Origin: Sinorhizobium fredii NGR234
Lineage (GTDB): Bacteria > Pseudomonadota > Alphaproteobacteria > Rhizobiales > Rhizobiaceae
Length of the DNA stretch: 64,000 bases
Assembly: GCF_000018545.1 (NCBI RefSeq)
Contig: NC_012587.1
Coordinates: 1 to 64,000, forward strand
Direction of reading: 5' to 3'
The notes under the pieces are model-generated. The model did not search any database and was not told where the DNA came from. It saw only the letters and a list, made by a program, of their open reading frames with translations. Both the position numbers and the translations under genes were made by a program. This document shows positions 38,169 to 48,394 of this stretch, one piece after another. How positions within the stretch are numbered: the stretch's first letter is position 1; each line of letters starts with the position of its first letter.

Positions 38169-39233
38169 ATGAACGAATTCAAGCCGCTCGTATTTTCCGG
38201 CGTTCAACCGACTGGCAATCTGCATCTCGGCAACTATCTCGGCGCGATCCGCAAGTTTGTTGCCCTGCAGGAAAACAACGACTGCATCTATTGCGTCGTC
38301 GACCTGCACTCGATCACCGCGCAGCTCGTGCACGAGGACCTGCCCGGCCAGATCCGCTCGATCGCCGCCGCCTTCGTCGCCTCCGGCATCGACCCGGAGA
38401 AGCATATCGTCTTCAACCAGTCGGCGGTGCCGCAGCATGCGGAGCTCGCCTGGATCTTCAATTGCGTCGCCCGCATCGGCTGGATGAACCGGATGACCCA
38501 GTTTAAGGACAAGGCTGGCAAGGACCGGGAAAACGCCTCGCTCGGCCTGCTCGCCTATCCGAGCCTGATGGCCGCCGACATCCTCGTCTACCGCGCCACC
38601 CATGTTCCGGTCGGCGACGACCAGAAGCAGCACCTCGAGCTCACCCGCGACATCGCCCAGAAGTTCAACATCGACTTCATGGAGCACATCCGGGCGCGCG
38701 GCTGTGGCGTCGACATCGTCGTCGGCGAAGAGCCGATCCATGCCTATTTCCCGCCGGTCGAGCCGTTGATCGGCGGGCCGGCGCCGCGCGTCATGTCGTT
38801 GCGCGACGGCACCAAGAAGATGTCGAAATCCGATCCGTCCGACCTGTCGCGCATCAATCTTATGGACGACGCGGAGACGATCGCGAAGAAGATCCGCAAG
38901 GCGAAGACCGACCCCGATGCGCTGCCGAGCGAAGTCGAAGGGTTGCAGGGCCGTCCCGAGGCGGAAAATCTCGTCGGCATCTATGCCGCCCTTTCCGACC
39001 GGACCAAGCAAGAGGTACTTGCCGAATTCGGCGGCCAGCAGTTTTCGGTCTTCAAGCCGGCCCTCATCGATCTCGCCGTCGACGTACTGTCGCCGATCAC
39101 CGGCGAAATGCGCCGCCTGATGGACGACACGGCGCATATCGACGCGATCCTCAGGAGCGGCGGAGAACGGGCGCGGGCGAGAGCGGAAAAGACCATGCGC
39201 GAGGTTCGCGAGATCATCGGCTTTTTGCAGTAA
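38169..39233 (+). CDS. trpS: Tryptophanyl-tRNA synthetase
   Basis: Class I aminoacyl-tRNA synthetase of 354 residues. The HIGH-type motif is TGNLHLGN at residues 15-22, and the KMSKS motif lies near 217. Substrate-pocket segments include [20 protein letters not shown] at 38169 follows GAGGAC and gives the standard N-terminus. It is 74 bases after the VOC gene. Confidence 0.97.
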   Translation: MNEFKPLVFSGVQPTGNLHLGNYLGAIRKFVALQENNDCIYCVVDLHSITAQLVHEDLPGQIRSIAAAFVASGIDPEKHIVFNQSAVPQHAELAWIFNCVARIGWMNRMTQFKDKAGKDRENASLGLLAYPSLMAADILVYRATHVPVGDDQKQHLELTRDIAQKFNIDFMEHIRARGCGVDIVVGEEPIHAYFPPVEPLIGGPAPRVMSLRDGTKKMSKSDPSDLSRINLMDDAETIAKKIRKAKTDPDALPSEVEGLQGRPEAENLVGIYAALSDRTKQEVLAEFGGQQFSVFKPALIDLAVDVLSPITGEMRRLMDDTAHIDAILRSGGERARARAEKTMREVREIIGFLQ

Positions 39234-39285
39234 TCCGCCGAAATGACATCTTGCGGGACGCGTGCGGCGATGTAATGTTCGCCGC

Positions 39286-39777
39286 ATGGTTTCCACCCGA
39301 CTCTCAAGACTGGAAGGTCACCGCCGCAAGTTTATGGCGGTGATCGACGACACGCCGGAATGCGGCCGTGCCGTGCACTATGCGGGCATGCGCGCGAAGA
39401 ACTCCAACGGCGGTCTCGTACTTCTCTACGTGATCGCCGACGGCGACTTCCAGCAATGGCTGGGGGTGGAGGAGATCATGCGGGCGGAGGCCCGCGAGGA
39501 GGCCGAGGCGACGCTCGCCAAGGTCGCACAGACGGTGCGCGAGCGGATCGGCATCGAACCGGAAATCGTCATCCGTGAAGGCATCGCCACGGATCAGATT
39601 TACGCGTTGATCGAGGAGGACCGGGACATCGCCATCCTCGTGCTCGCGGCGGGTTCGGCGAAAGAAGGCCCCGGCCCGCTGGTGTCGTCGATCGCGGGAA
39701 AGGCGGCGGCTTTTCCCATTCCCGTCACCGTCATTCCCGATCTTCTGACCGACGAGGAGATCGACGCGCTGAGCTGA
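39286..39777 (+). CDS. Universal stress protein (UspA family)
   Basis: A 163-residue single-domain Usp. It has the N-terminal strand FMAVIDDTPECGRAVHYAG, LVLLYVIADGD, the helical REEAEATLAKVAQTVRERIG, and ILVLAAGSAKEGPGPLVSSIAGKA. The last segment resembles the ATP-binding G-x2-G-x9-G(S/T) motif only approximately, so nucleotide binding is uncertain. ATG at 39286. It follows trpS by 52 bases and may be cotranscribed. Confidence 0.9.
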   Translation: MVSTRLSRLEGHRRKFMAVIDDTPECGRAVHYAGMRAKNSNGGLVLLYVIADGDFQQWLGVEEIMRAEAREEAEATLAKVAQTVRERIGIEPEIVIREGIATDQIYALIEEDRDIAILVLAAGSAKEGPGPLVSSIAGKAAAFPIPVTVIPDLLTDEEIDALS

Positions 39778-39884
39778 CGGTGCGGCAGAAAGCGCCCTTG
39801 CAGCGTCGAAGCGACGCCCTTATATATTTTTGAATTATTCTAAAGAGCCGGTTGAGAGGCGCTCCCGGCGCAACGGAGAGAATC

Positions 39885-40451
39885 ATGTTCATCCAGACCG
39901 AAGCCACGCCGAATCCGGCCACTTTGAAGTTCCTGCCGGGTAAGGTGGTCATGGAGAACGGTACCGCCGAATTCCGAAGCGAAGAAGAGGCGCGCACCGG
40001 CTCGCCGCTCGCGGCCCGGCTCTTTTCTATCCCCGGCGTCAGCGGCGTCTATTTCGGCTACGACTTCATCACGGTCAGCAAGGAAGGGCAGGAATGGCAG
40101 CACCTGAAGCCCGCTGTCCTTGGCTCGATCATGGAACATTTCATGTCAGGCCAGCCGATCATGTCGGGAGCCAGCCGAGCCGAAGAAACGGATCAGGAAG
40201 GCGAATTCTATGACGAGGGCGACGAGGCGATTGTCGCGACGATCAAGGAGCTGCTTGACACGCGGGTGCGGCCGGCCGTCGCCCAGGATGGCGGCGACAT
40301 CACCTTCCGGGGTTTCAAGGACGGCACCGTGTTCCTGAACATGAAGGGGGCGTGCTCCGGCTGCCCGTCTTCGACCGCAACGCTTCGGCACGGCGTGCAG
40401 AATCTGCTGCGCCATTTCGTGCCTGAGGTCGAATCGGTCGAATCGGTCTGA
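39885..40451 (+). CDS. NifU/Nfu-type iron-sulfur cluster scaffold or carrier
   Basis: A 188-residue protein of the mitochondrial NFU1 type. The N-terminal Nfu_N domain has MFIQTEATPNPATLKFLPG and SPLAARLFSIPGVSGVYFGYDFITVSK. The C-terminal NifU domain has VAQDGGDITF and the cluster-binding CxxC in GACSGCPSSTATLRHGVQN. It delivers or scaffolds Fe-S clusters, for example for the radical SAM protein MiaB. ATG at 39885 with GGAGAG upstream. It is followed within one base by a small ORF. Confidence 0.94.
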   Translation: MFIQTEATPNPATLKFLPGKVVMENGTAEFRSEEEARTGSPLAARLFSIPGVSGVYFGYDFITVSKEGQEWQHLKPAVLGSIMEHFMSGQPIMSGASRAEETDQEGEFYDEGDEAIVATIKELLDTRVRPAVAQDGGDITFRGFKDGTVFLNMKGACSGCPSSTATLRHGVQNLLRHFVPEVESVESV

Positions 40452-40452
40452 T

Positions 40453-40614
40453 TTGAAACCGGCCGAGTGTGCATGGTGGAGCGGTCCCGCTTGCGGGCCG
40501 CTCTTCCTGCCTTACAAGGTCTACAGCGATTTCAGGCTGACCGCCGCCCAGCACGATCTCGGATACCGACCGCAGGCGAAACTGCCGGATTCCGAGAGCC
40601 GCGCCTGGCAGTAA
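40453..40614 (+). CDS. Uncharacterised 53-residue small protein downstream of nfu
   Basis: This frame runs from a TTG one base after the nfu stop to a TAA at 40612. It encodes about 53 residues, including AECAWWSGPACGPLFLPYK and VYSDFRLTAAQHDLGYRPQ. Roughly three quarters of its third codon positions are G or C, like neighbouring genes and unlike chance frames in gaps. The aromatic-rich composition and the position suggest a real gene coupled to nfu. No family is recognised. The start codon is uncertain, and no good ribosome site is visible. Confidence 0.6.
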   Translation: MKPAECAWWSGPACGPLFLPYKVYSDFRLTAAQHDLGYRPQAKLPDSESRAWQ

Positions 40615-40677
40615 GGGAGAAGCGTCTTCGCGGCGTGCCGCCGGCGAGGCAGCGCAGGGAGGTCATGACGTCTCACA

Positions 40678-41340
40678 ATGTTGGTTCTTGCCATCGATAC
40701 ATCGGGTAGCGGCTGTGCGGCTGCGGTCTATGACGGTGCGGCGGGCGAGGTGCTGGCGCGCGCCGGTGCCGATATAGGTCGCGGTCATGCCGAGCGTTTG
40801 ATGGACTTCGTCGATGAGGCGCTCATCGCCTCCGACAGGCAGCTTGCGGAAATCGACCGGATCGCCGTCACCGTAGGGCCGGGATCCTTCACCGGCATTC
40901 GTGTCGGCGTCGCGGCGGTGCGCGGCCTGGCGCTTGCCCTCGGCAAGCCGGCCCTCGGCATCACCACGCTTCGGGTCGTTGCCGAGAGCGCCAGGCAGAA
41001 GCAGCCGGGGCGACCGGTGCTTGCGGCCATCGACGCGAAACGCGACGAGATCTATGTCCAGTCCTTTACCGCGCGCGGCGAGGCGGAAGGCGAACCGGAA
41101 ATTCTGCCGGTTGCCGAGGCTCGCGACCGGTTTTCCGGCTTCGACGGCATCATCTGCGGCTCCGGCGCATCTCTTGTCGCCTCAACCGAGCCGGTCGGCA
41201 GGCCGGACGAGATCGACATCGCCGTCGTCGCTCGGCTGGGTGCTGCGGCCGATCCAGCCTCGGCCAAGCCCAAACCGCTTTATCTGCGAGGCCCCGATGC
41301 GAAGCCTCAATCAGGCTTCGCGGTGGCTAGGGCAGGATGA
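40678..41340 (+). CDS. tsaB: tRNA threonylcarbamoyladenosine biosynthesis protein TsaB
   Basis: Partner of TsaD and TsaE in making t6A37 of ANN-decoding tRNAs. It has 220 residues of the ASKHA fold. It begins MLVLAIDTSGSGCAAAVYD and has RGHAERLMDFVDEAL, TVGPGSFTGIRVGVAAVRGLALALG and AIDAKRDEIYVQ. The last four codons and the stop lie in the opening bases of a mosaic repeat (from 41327), so the exact C-terminus has been reshaped by that element. rimI follows after the repeat. Confidence 0.95.
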   Translation: MLVLAIDTSGSGCAAAVYDGAAGEVLARAGADIGRGHAERLMDFVDEALIASDRQLAEIDRIAVTVGPGSFTGIRVGVAAVRGLALALGKPALGITTLRVVAESARQKQPGRPVLAAIDAKRDEIYVQSFTARGEAEGEPEILPVAEARDRFSGFDGIICGSGASLVASTEPVGRPDEIDIAVVARLGAAADPASAKPKPLYLRGPDAKPQSGFAVARAG

Positions 41341-41545
41341 GGAAGAGTGTGCGCGGTTTTCCGCCCGCATCCCGCTCTAGTCTTTGAGAATCAGACGCGC
41401 AACGGTGTCGCACTTTGAATTGCTGCATGTCTTTGTCCTTAGAGCGGGATGCGCTCACATACGTTCGCGCCGCCGCTCTAAACCTTTGTTTTTGCCGCAT
41501 TTGTGCGACGTCAGGTGATTCCACCTGACTGCAAAATGCTCTAAA
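41327..41545. repeat. RIME-like mosaic repeat with family A insert
   Basis: It has the same outer modules as 5671-5880: CTAGGGCAGGATGAGG...CATCCCGCTCTAG at the left and AGAGCGGGATGCGCTC...GCAAAATGCTCTAA at the right. The core differs. Here it is a piece of family A (GTCGCACTTTGAATTGCTGC), whereas the 5.7-kb copy has a 21-base inverted repeat. It occupies two thirds of the 332-base tsaB-rimI gap; the rest shows no gene. Confidence 0.85.
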
Positions 41546-41672
41546 GCGAGGTCGATTGAAGGAGACATGCGGTAGGGCGACAGCAGGATAGACCCGTGCG
41601 GTCAATCGAAACAGCGGGCCGGCGCCCTGGAGCGGAGCGCGGCACGCGTCGAGCCGGATGCATAGGAAAGAA

Positions 41673-42170
41673 ATGAGCTTCACGGACTATTTCACACGCC
41701 GCACTGAATTCGACATCTTTCCGCTGGAGGAGATCGATCTCCTGGCGGCGGCTGCTCTGCACAGCCAGCGTTTCGCGACACCGTGGAGCGACGGCGAGAT
41801 TCACGCGCTCCTGTTGCAGGACGCGGTCTTCGGCTTCGCCGCCCGCCAGACGAACGGCGCCTTTCGTCCGGCACTCGGAGGCTTCGTGCTGTCGCGTGCC
41901 GCCGCGGGCGAGGCCGAGATCCTGACGATCGGTGTCGATTCGCGCTTCGCCCGCTCCGGGCTTGGCTGGCGGCTGATGCAGGCCGCGATGCGCGAGGCGA
42001 TCGTCAAGGGCGCCGAGACGCTGTTCCTCGAAGTCGACGAGACGAACCTGGCGGCGATCGGTCTCTATGGCAAGCTTGGCTTCGCAAGGGTCGGCGAACG
42101 CAAGGCCTATTACAAGGGCACGGCCGGGGCGCGCACCGCTGCGCTTGTCATGCGGCTCGATCTTCGCTAG
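41673..42170 (+). CDS. rimI: Ribosomal-protein-S18-alanine N-acetyltransferase RimI
   Basis: GNAT acetyltransferase of 165 residues. Acetyl-CoA-binding motif A reads ILTIGVDSRFARSGLGWRLMQAAM, followed by LFLEVDETNLAAIGLYGKLGFARVGERKAYY, the typical RimI ending. Location after tsaB is the conserved context. ATG at 41673 follows AGGAAAG. It is separated from tsaB by a mosaic repeat, which may have broken an ancestral operon. Confidence 0.92.
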   Translation: MSFTDYFTRRTEFDIFPLEEIDLLAAAALHSQRFATPWSDGEIHALLLQDAVFGFAARQTNGAFRPALGGFVLSRAAAGEAEILTIGVDSRFARSGLGWRLMQAAMREAIVKGAETLFLEVDETNLAAIGLYGKLGFARVGERKAYYKGTAGARTAALVMRLDLR

Positions 42171-42178
42171 TCCGATCC

Positions 42179-42238
42179 GACAGCGCCGCGCGCCTTGTCT
42201 GGCGCGCAAAGGCCGCTGTAGCACTTTGAATTGCTGGT
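42179..42238. repeat. Family A mosaic repeat between rimI and olsA
   Basis: ACAGCGCCGCGCGCC, loop, GGCGCGCAAAGGCCGCTGT, then AGCACTTTGAATTGCTG. It has the same orientation as the copies at 32996 and 33061. It fills the 89-base gap almost entirely, so the olsA leader is repeat-derived. Confidence 0.85.
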
Positions 42239-42259
42239 CGGATCAGAAAGTCTTTCCGG

Positions 42260-43075
42260 ATGATCAACTGGATACGGGTCGCGCTCTACGCCATCTTGCT
42301 CGCGATCATCTCCCTGCTGTTGATGCCCATCCAACTTTTTTGCCTGTGGCTGGATCTGAAGCCACGGCGCGTGCTGCCGCGATTCTGGCACCGCATCGCC
42401 TGCCGCCTGCTCGGCCTTCGGGTGCGGGTCCATGGCCAATTGGATCGGCGGCGGCCGCTGCTCATCAGCGCCAATCACGTCTCCTGGAAGGACATAATGG
42501 TCCTGTCGTCGGTCGCCGATGTCGTGTTCGTCGCCAAGTCGGAGGTCAAGGATTGGCCGGTCTTCGGTCTCCTTGCCCGGCTGCAGGCCTCCGTCTTCAT
42601 CGAGCGCCAGGAGAAGCGCAAGACTGGAGACCAGGTGAGCGAGATCGGCCGGCGGCTCGCCGACAGCGAGATCGTCGTGCTGTTTCCCGAGGGCACGACC
42701 TCGGATGGCAACCGCCTGCTCGAGATCAAGACGTCGCTGTTCGGCGCAGCCGCCTCGGCGGTGCCGCAGTCGCCGACCGGTGTCGTGCACGTCCAGCCGG
42801 TGGCAATTTCCTATACGGGCATCCACGGCATGCCGATGGGCCGCTACCATCGGCCGATCGCGGCCTGGCCGGGCGACATTGGGCTGCTGCCGCATCTGGT
42901 GGGGGTTCTTCGCGAGGGCGCGCTCGATGTGGAGGTCGATTTCGGTGAGGCGGTGGATTACCACCACCGCTCCAACCGCAAGGAAGTCAGCCGCCTTGTC
43001 GAGCAGCGGATTCGCAGCATGTTGTCGGACCGGCTGAGAGGACGGGCTGCGGCGCGTCAGAAGAGCGCTGCCTGA
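42260..43075 (+). CDS. olsA: Lyso-ornithine lipid O-acyltransferase OlsA (PlsC family)
   Basis: Membrane acyltransferase that adds the second acyl chain to lyso-ornithine lipid. It has 271 residues. An N-terminal membrane helix (VALYAILLAIISLLLMPIQLF) precedes the PlsC domain with catalytic NHVSWKD (H-x4-D type) and FPEGTTSDGNRL. By sequence alone it could be a generic 1-acylglycerol-3-phosphate acyltransferase. The name OlsA rests on its position beside miaB, as I recall for S. meliloti, and on olsB about 15 kb upstream. Confidence 0.88.
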   Translation: MINWIRVALYAILLAIISLLLMPIQLFCLWLDLKPRRVLPRFWHRIACRLLGLRVRVHGQLDRRRPLLISANHVSWKDIMVLSSVADVVFVAKSEVKDWPVFGLLARLQASVFIERQEKRKTGDQVSEIGRRLADSEIVVLFPEGTTSDGNRLLEIKTSLFGAAASAVPQSPTGVVHVQPVAISYTGIHGMPMGRYHRPIAAWPGDIGLLPHLVGVLREGALDVEVDFGEAVDYHHRSNRKEVSRLVEQRIRSMLSDRLRGRAAARQKSAA

Positions 43076-43153
43076 CCCTCGCAAGCCGCCTGCGACCCTC
43101 GGTGCCGCCCGAAAATACTTCAACTTTGGGCCGCTTTGCACTAAAGAACCCGC

Positions 43154-44554
<1,401 letters not shown>

Positions 44555-44615
44555 GGCGAAGGCACGAGACGCGTTCTCGGGAGCTTTTGCGCAGTTAAGA
44601 AGTTAGAACGTTCTC

Positions 44616-44644
44616 TGCGCGTCATTTTACGCGCGGCGCTGTAG
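44616..44644. repeat. Truncated family A repeat between miaB and phoH
   Basis: GCGCGTCATTTTACGCGCGGCGCTGTAG corresponds to the hairpin end of the family A element. The AGCAATTTAAAG module is missing. It may act as a weak hairpin after miaB. Confidence 0.55.
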
Positions 44645-44669
44645 ATCGAGAGCGAGGAGCCTGAACCGC

Positions 44670-45725
44670 TTGAACGGACACGAAATGATTTCATCCTCAT
44701 CGCGCCATTCGAAGACGACCGCGACAGACGCCAATCACTTCGTGCTCACGTTCGAGAACAACCGGTTCGCCAGCGAACTCTTCGGCCAGTTCGACCAGAA
44801 TTTGAAACTGCTCGAGGAGCGACTGCGTGTCGACGCCAGGCCGCGCGGCAATTCCGTGGCCATCTCCGGCGATGTCGTGGCGACCAACCAGGCACGGCGT
44901 GCGCTCGACTATCTCTATGGAAGACTGCAAAGTGGGGCCTCGATCGATACGTCCGACGTCGAAGGGGCGATCCGCATGGCGGTCGCCGCCGACGACCAGC
45001 TGCAGTTGCCGACCATGGAGCGCAAAGCCAAGTTGACGATGGCGCAGATTTCGACGCGCAAGAAGACAATCGCTGCGCGCACCCCGATGCAGGATGCCTA
45101 TATCCGCGCCATGGAGCGGTCCGAGCTCGTCTTCGGCGTCGGCCCGGCCGGCACCGGCAAGACCTATCTCGCCGTCGCCCACGCCGCCCAGCTTCTGGAG
45201 CGCGGCGCGGTCGACCGGATCATCCTGTCGCGGCCGGCGGTCGAGGCAGGCGAGCGGCTCGGCTTCCTGCCCGGCGACATGAAGGAGAAGGTCGATCCCT
45301 ATCTGAGGCCGCTCTACGATGCGCTCTACGACATGATGCCGGGCGACAAGGTGGAGCGGGCGATTTCGGCCGGCGTCATCGAGATCGCGCCGCTGGCCTT
45401 CATGCGCGGCCGGACGCTCGCCAATGCTGCCGTCATTCTCGACGAGGCGCAGAACACCACCTCGATGCAGATGAAGATGTTCCTGACCCGCCTCGGCGAA
45501 AACGGCAGGATGATCGTCACCGGCGACCCGAGCCAGGTCGACCTGCCGCGCGGCGTTAAATCCGGCCTCGTCGAAGCGCTGCAAATCCTCAAAGGCGTGG
45601 AGGGCGTGTCGGTCATCCGCTTCAAGGATGCCGATGTGGTGCGTCATCCCATGGTGGCGCGGATCGTCAGGGCCTATGAAAGCCACACGGCCGTCCACGA
45701 TGAAAGCGAACAGAGCGATCGCTGA
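44670..45725 (+). CDS. phoH: PhoH-like ATPase (YbeZ type)
   Basis: P-loop ATPase that works with YbeY in RNA metabolism. It has 351 residues with the TTG at 44670. Walker A GPAGTGKT lies near residue 158 and Walker [11 protein letters not shown] in the second half, with [28 protein letters not shown] and [12 protein letters not shown]. The TTG is preceded by GAGGAG at a normal distance. The in-frame ATG at 44685 would put that site too far away but cannot be ruled out. It ends 17 bases before ybeY. Confidence 0.93.
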   Translation: MNGHEMISSSSRHSKTTATDANHFVLTFENNRFASELFGQFDQNLKLLEERLRVDARPRGNSVAISGDVVATNQARRALDYLYGRLQSGASIDTSDVEGAIRMAVAADDQLQLPTMERKAKLTMAQISTRKKTIAARTPMQDAYIRAMERSELVFGVGPAGTGKTYLAVAHAAQLLERGAVDRIILSRPAVEAGERLGFLPGDMKEKVDPYLRPLYDALYDMMPGDKVERAISAGVIEIAPLAFMRGRTLANAAVILDEAQNTTSMQMKMFLTRLGENGRMIVTGDPSQVDLPRGVKSGLVEALQILKGVEGVSVIRFKDADVVRHPMVARIVRAYESHTAVHDESEQSDR

Positions 45726-45742
45726 GGCGATCGCCAGCGGTC

Positions 45743-46264
45743 ATGACGGCTTTGGACATTCAGATCAGCGTCGAGGAGGGGGACTGGCCGTCCGAGGACG
45801 AGCTGCAGGGCCTTTCCACGCGTATTCTCGACGTCACCGTGGCTTTCCTCATTGCGGAGGAGAAGCAGCCGTTTCCGGATGACCCGCCGGAGCTGTCTCT
45901 GGTGTTTACCGACGATCAGTCGATCCGGGAGATCAACGCCGAATGGCGCAACCAGGACAAGCCCACCAATGTCCTGTCCTTTCCCGCCTTCCCGGTAACG
46001 CCCGGCAACATGCCGGGGCCGATGCTCGGCGACATCATCGTCGCCTATGAGACACTTGAGCGCGAAGCGGCTGAAATGGAGAAGCCTTTCGAGGAGCATT
46101 TGACGCATCTTCTCGTCCATGGATTCCTCCATCTTTTCGGCTATGATCATATCGAAGACGACGAAGCGGAAAGAATGGAGGGGTTGGAGACTCGCATTTT
46201 GGCGCGTCTTGGCCTATCTGATCCCTACGGGGACCAGCCCCGGATTGACAGTTTGGAACAATGA
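45743..46264 (+). CDS. ybeY: Endoribonuclease YbeY
   Basis: Metal-dependent endoribonuclease for 16S rRNA 3'-end maturation and ribosome quality control; the S. meliloti orthologue has been studied as an Hfq-like sRNA effector. It has 173 residues. The zinc site is [11 protein letters not shown] and upstream is [14 protein letters not shown] [13 protein letters not shown]. It overlaps the next gene by four bases (ATGA). Confidence 0.96.
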   Translation: MTALDIQISVEEGDWPSEDELQGLSTRILDVTVAFLIAEEKQPFPDDPPELSLVFTDDQSIREINAEWRNQDKPTNVLSFPAFPVTPGNMPGPMLGDIIVAYETLEREAAEMEKPFEEHLTHLLVHGFLHLFGYDHIEDDEAERMEGLETRILARLGLSDPYGDQPRIDSLEQ

Positions 46265-47421
46265 GCGACTTCAAGACACAGCCGGCAACGGTTGCCAGCG
46301 AGGAGGCCGATGCCTCCGGCGACGCCGACGCGGGCAGTAGTAGTACCACCGCCCGACCAGAGGGCAGCAAACCCATCTCATCCTTCTGGAGCCGTGCGGC
46401 CCGCCTGTGGCGCGGTGCGGGTGCGTCGAGTCTGCGCGAGGATCTCGCCGACGCGCTGATGACGGATGCCGACAGCAACACCGCGTTTTCGCCCGAGGAG
46501 CGGGCGATGCTCAACAACATCCTCCGCTTCCGGGAAATCCGCGTCGAGGATGTGATGGTGCCGCGTGCCGATATCGAAGCGGTGGATCAAAGCATCACGC
46601 TTGGAGAACTCATGGTTCTCTTCGAGGAATCCGGACGCTCCCGCATGCCGGTCTACAGCGAGGGTCTCGACGACCCGCGCGGGATGGTCCATATCCGCGA
46701 CCTGCTTGCCTATGTGACCCGGCAGGCCCGCAACCGCCGCCGCAACGGCAAGGCGCCGCACGCCGTGGGCGCCGACAGGGCGGAGAAGTCACCGCGCCAG
46801 CCGAGACCGGGTTTCGATCTGTCGCGCGTCGATCTGAACAAGACGGTCGAAGAGGTGAGTATCATTCGCCAGGTCCTCTTCGTTCCCCCTTCGATGCTGG
46901 CCTCCGACCTCATGCAGCGCATGCAGGCCGCCCGCATCCAGATGGCGCTGGTCATCGACGAGTATGGCGGCACGGACGGCCTTGTCTCGCTCGAGGACAT
47001 CGTCGAGATGGTGGTCGGCGACATCGAGGACGAGCATGACGACGACGAGGTGATGTTCGCCCGCACGTCGGACGATGTATTCGTGGCGGACGCGCGCGTC
47101 GAGCTCGAGGAGATCGCCGAGGCGATCGGTCCGGATTTCGATGTGCGTGAGCAGCTCGAAGACGTCGACACGCTCGGCGGCCTGGTCTTCGCATCGCTCG
47201 GCCGCATTCCGGTTCGCGGCGAGGTGGTGCAGGCGATTCCCGGGTTCGAATTCCAGATCCTCGACGCCGATCCGCGTCGCGTGAAGCGCGTCCGCATCAT
47301 GCGCAAGCGGCCGCCGGCCCGCCGGCGGGTGGTCAAGCCCGAAAAGGAGACCCTGCCCGATGCGCTGCCGGCGAATGGGGGCGCTCAGGCAAACGCTTCT
47401 CCTCCGACCACGGCGGAGTGA
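46261..47421 (+). CDS. CorC/TlyC-type CBS-domain protein
   Basis: A 386-residue soluble protein of the CorC/hemolysin-C-related family. An N-terminal flexible region leads to a CBS pair ([36 protein letters not shown], then [18 protein letters not shown] and [28 protein letters not shown]). A C-terminal CorC_HlyC domain follows ([17 protein letters not shown]). There is no membrane DUF21 domain. The likely role is magnesium/cobalt homeostasis by analogy with CorC. Its start overlaps ybeY. It is convergent with the NYN gene three bases away. Confidence 0.9.
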   Translation: MSDFKTQPATVASEEADASGDADAGSSSTTARPEGSKPISSFWSRAARLWRGAGASSLREDLADALMTDADSNTAFSPEERAMLNNILRFREIRVEDVMVPRADIEAVDQSITLGELMVLFEESGRSRMPVYSEGLDDPRGMVHIRDLLAYVTRQARNRRRNGKAPHAVGADRAEKSPRQPRPGFDLSRVDLNKTVEEVSIIRQVLFVPPSMLASDLMQRMQAARIQMALVIDEYGGTDGLVSLEDIVEMVVGDIEDEHDDDEVMFARTSDDVFVADARVELEEIAEAIGPDFDVREQLEDVDTLGGLVFASLGRIPVRGEVVQAIPGFEFQILDADPRRVKRVRIMRKRPPARRRVVKPEKETLPDALPANGGAQANASPPTTAE

Positions 47422-47424
47422 TTC

Positions 47425-48000
47425 TCAGGAATTGACGCTTTCGTCGGCCGGCTTGACCGTCTGCGGTGCCGCCTGTGGATGACGATCGATCTCGCTGCGC
47501 AGCGCGATGAGGTCGATGAAATGGTCGGCCTGGCGGCGCAGCTCGTCGGCGATCATCGGCGGTTGGGTCGAAAGCGTCGAGACGACGGTGACCTTCCGGC
47601 CGTTGCGCTGCAGCGCTGCCACGAGCGTGGTGAAATTGCCGTCGCCGGAGAAGAGGACGTAGTGGTCGACGACCTGGCGCTGCTCCAGCGCATCGATCGC
47701 CAGCTCGACATCCATGCTGCCCTTGATCTTGCGCCGGCCCAAGGCGTCCGTGAACTCCTTGGCCGGTTTGGTCACGACCGTGTAGCCATTGTAGTCCAGC
47801 CAGTCGATCAGCGGCCGGATCGAGGAAAATTCGAGGTCTTCGATAAGGGCAGTGTAATAATAGGCTCGCACCAGATAGGCGCGTTTCTGAAAGGCGCTCA
47901 ACAGCTTCCGGTAATCGATGTCGAAGCCCAGGCTCTTCGATGTCGCGTAGAGATTGGCGCCGTCGATGAAAAGCGCGATCTTTTCGCGGGAATCGAACAT
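47425..48000 (-). CDS. NYN-domain (LabA/DUF88-like) putative nuclease
   Basis: A 191-residue NYN/PIN-like protein. Conserved acidic residues lie in ALFIDGANLYATSKSLGFDIDY, KGSMDVELAIDAL and YVLFSGDGNFTTLVAALQRNGRKV. These fit a metal-dependent RNase fold, but activity and targets are unknown. It is transcribed leftward, against the phoH-ybeY-corC and lnt genes on both sides, and ends three bases from the corC stop. ATG at 48000. The upstream side is a 394-base gap. Confidence 0.9.
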   Translation of the reverse strand: MFDSREKIALFIDGANLYATSKSLGFDIDYRKLLSAFQKRAYLVRAYYYTALIEDLEFSSIRPLIDWLDYNGYTVVTKPAKEFTDALGRRKIKGSMDVELAIDALEQRQVVDHYVLFSGDGNFTTLVAALQRNGRKVTVVSTLSTQPPMIADELRRQADHFIDLIALRSEIDRHPQAAPQTVKPADESVNS

Positions 48001-48394
48001 GGTGACCCCTTTTTTTCCAAGATTCTGTTTTGGATCGCCTGCACTAAACGCGTCGTCTGGATGTACTGCAAACTAACGGCATCCTACCGGCATGGGAACA
48101 ACCTGCAGTCGCCGTCATCGAGATTTCGGCAACTGTGGTTAATCCACCTCGATCATATCTCAACCGCGCGGAGAGGTCATCCTGATGATTGCGCTCCCTT
48201 CATGTTGCCATGATCGAAGGGCAATCGATCCTGATATCGCGACAGGGCAAGCCGCGGATTGCAGCTTGCCCGTTTTGAAAGAAACGAGCCGCTGCTGCCA
48301 GGGGACAAGCAGGCTGTTTTTTGAAAAACTGCCGGCAATGATTCGATAGATCTTACGCGCCAGGCCCGCCCAGCCGGCGCGACGTGGAGGCTGC
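48001..48394. other. Gap between the NYN gene and lnt
   Basis: A 394-base interval that should hold the divergent promoters of the NYN gene and lnt. It contains a rightward terminator-like hairpin at 48245-48276. It also contains a 54-codon frame at 48185-48349 with a good GGAGAGG ribosome site but weak codon bias, which I do not call. I see nothing else. Confidence 0.6.
48245..48276 (+). terminator. Orphan terminator-like hairpin upstream of lnt
   Basis: GGGCAAGC (48245-48252) pairs with GCTTGCCC (48264-48271), followed by GTTTTG. It points rightward although no rightward gene ends nearby. It could end an unannotated small transcript. Confidence 0.5.

Noticed and set aside
48185..48349. 54-codon frame with ribosome site GGAGAGG and five Cys
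   Set aside because: Third-position GC is only about 60 percent, the frame runs through a terminator hairpin, and the protein resembles nothing known. Not called without conservation data.
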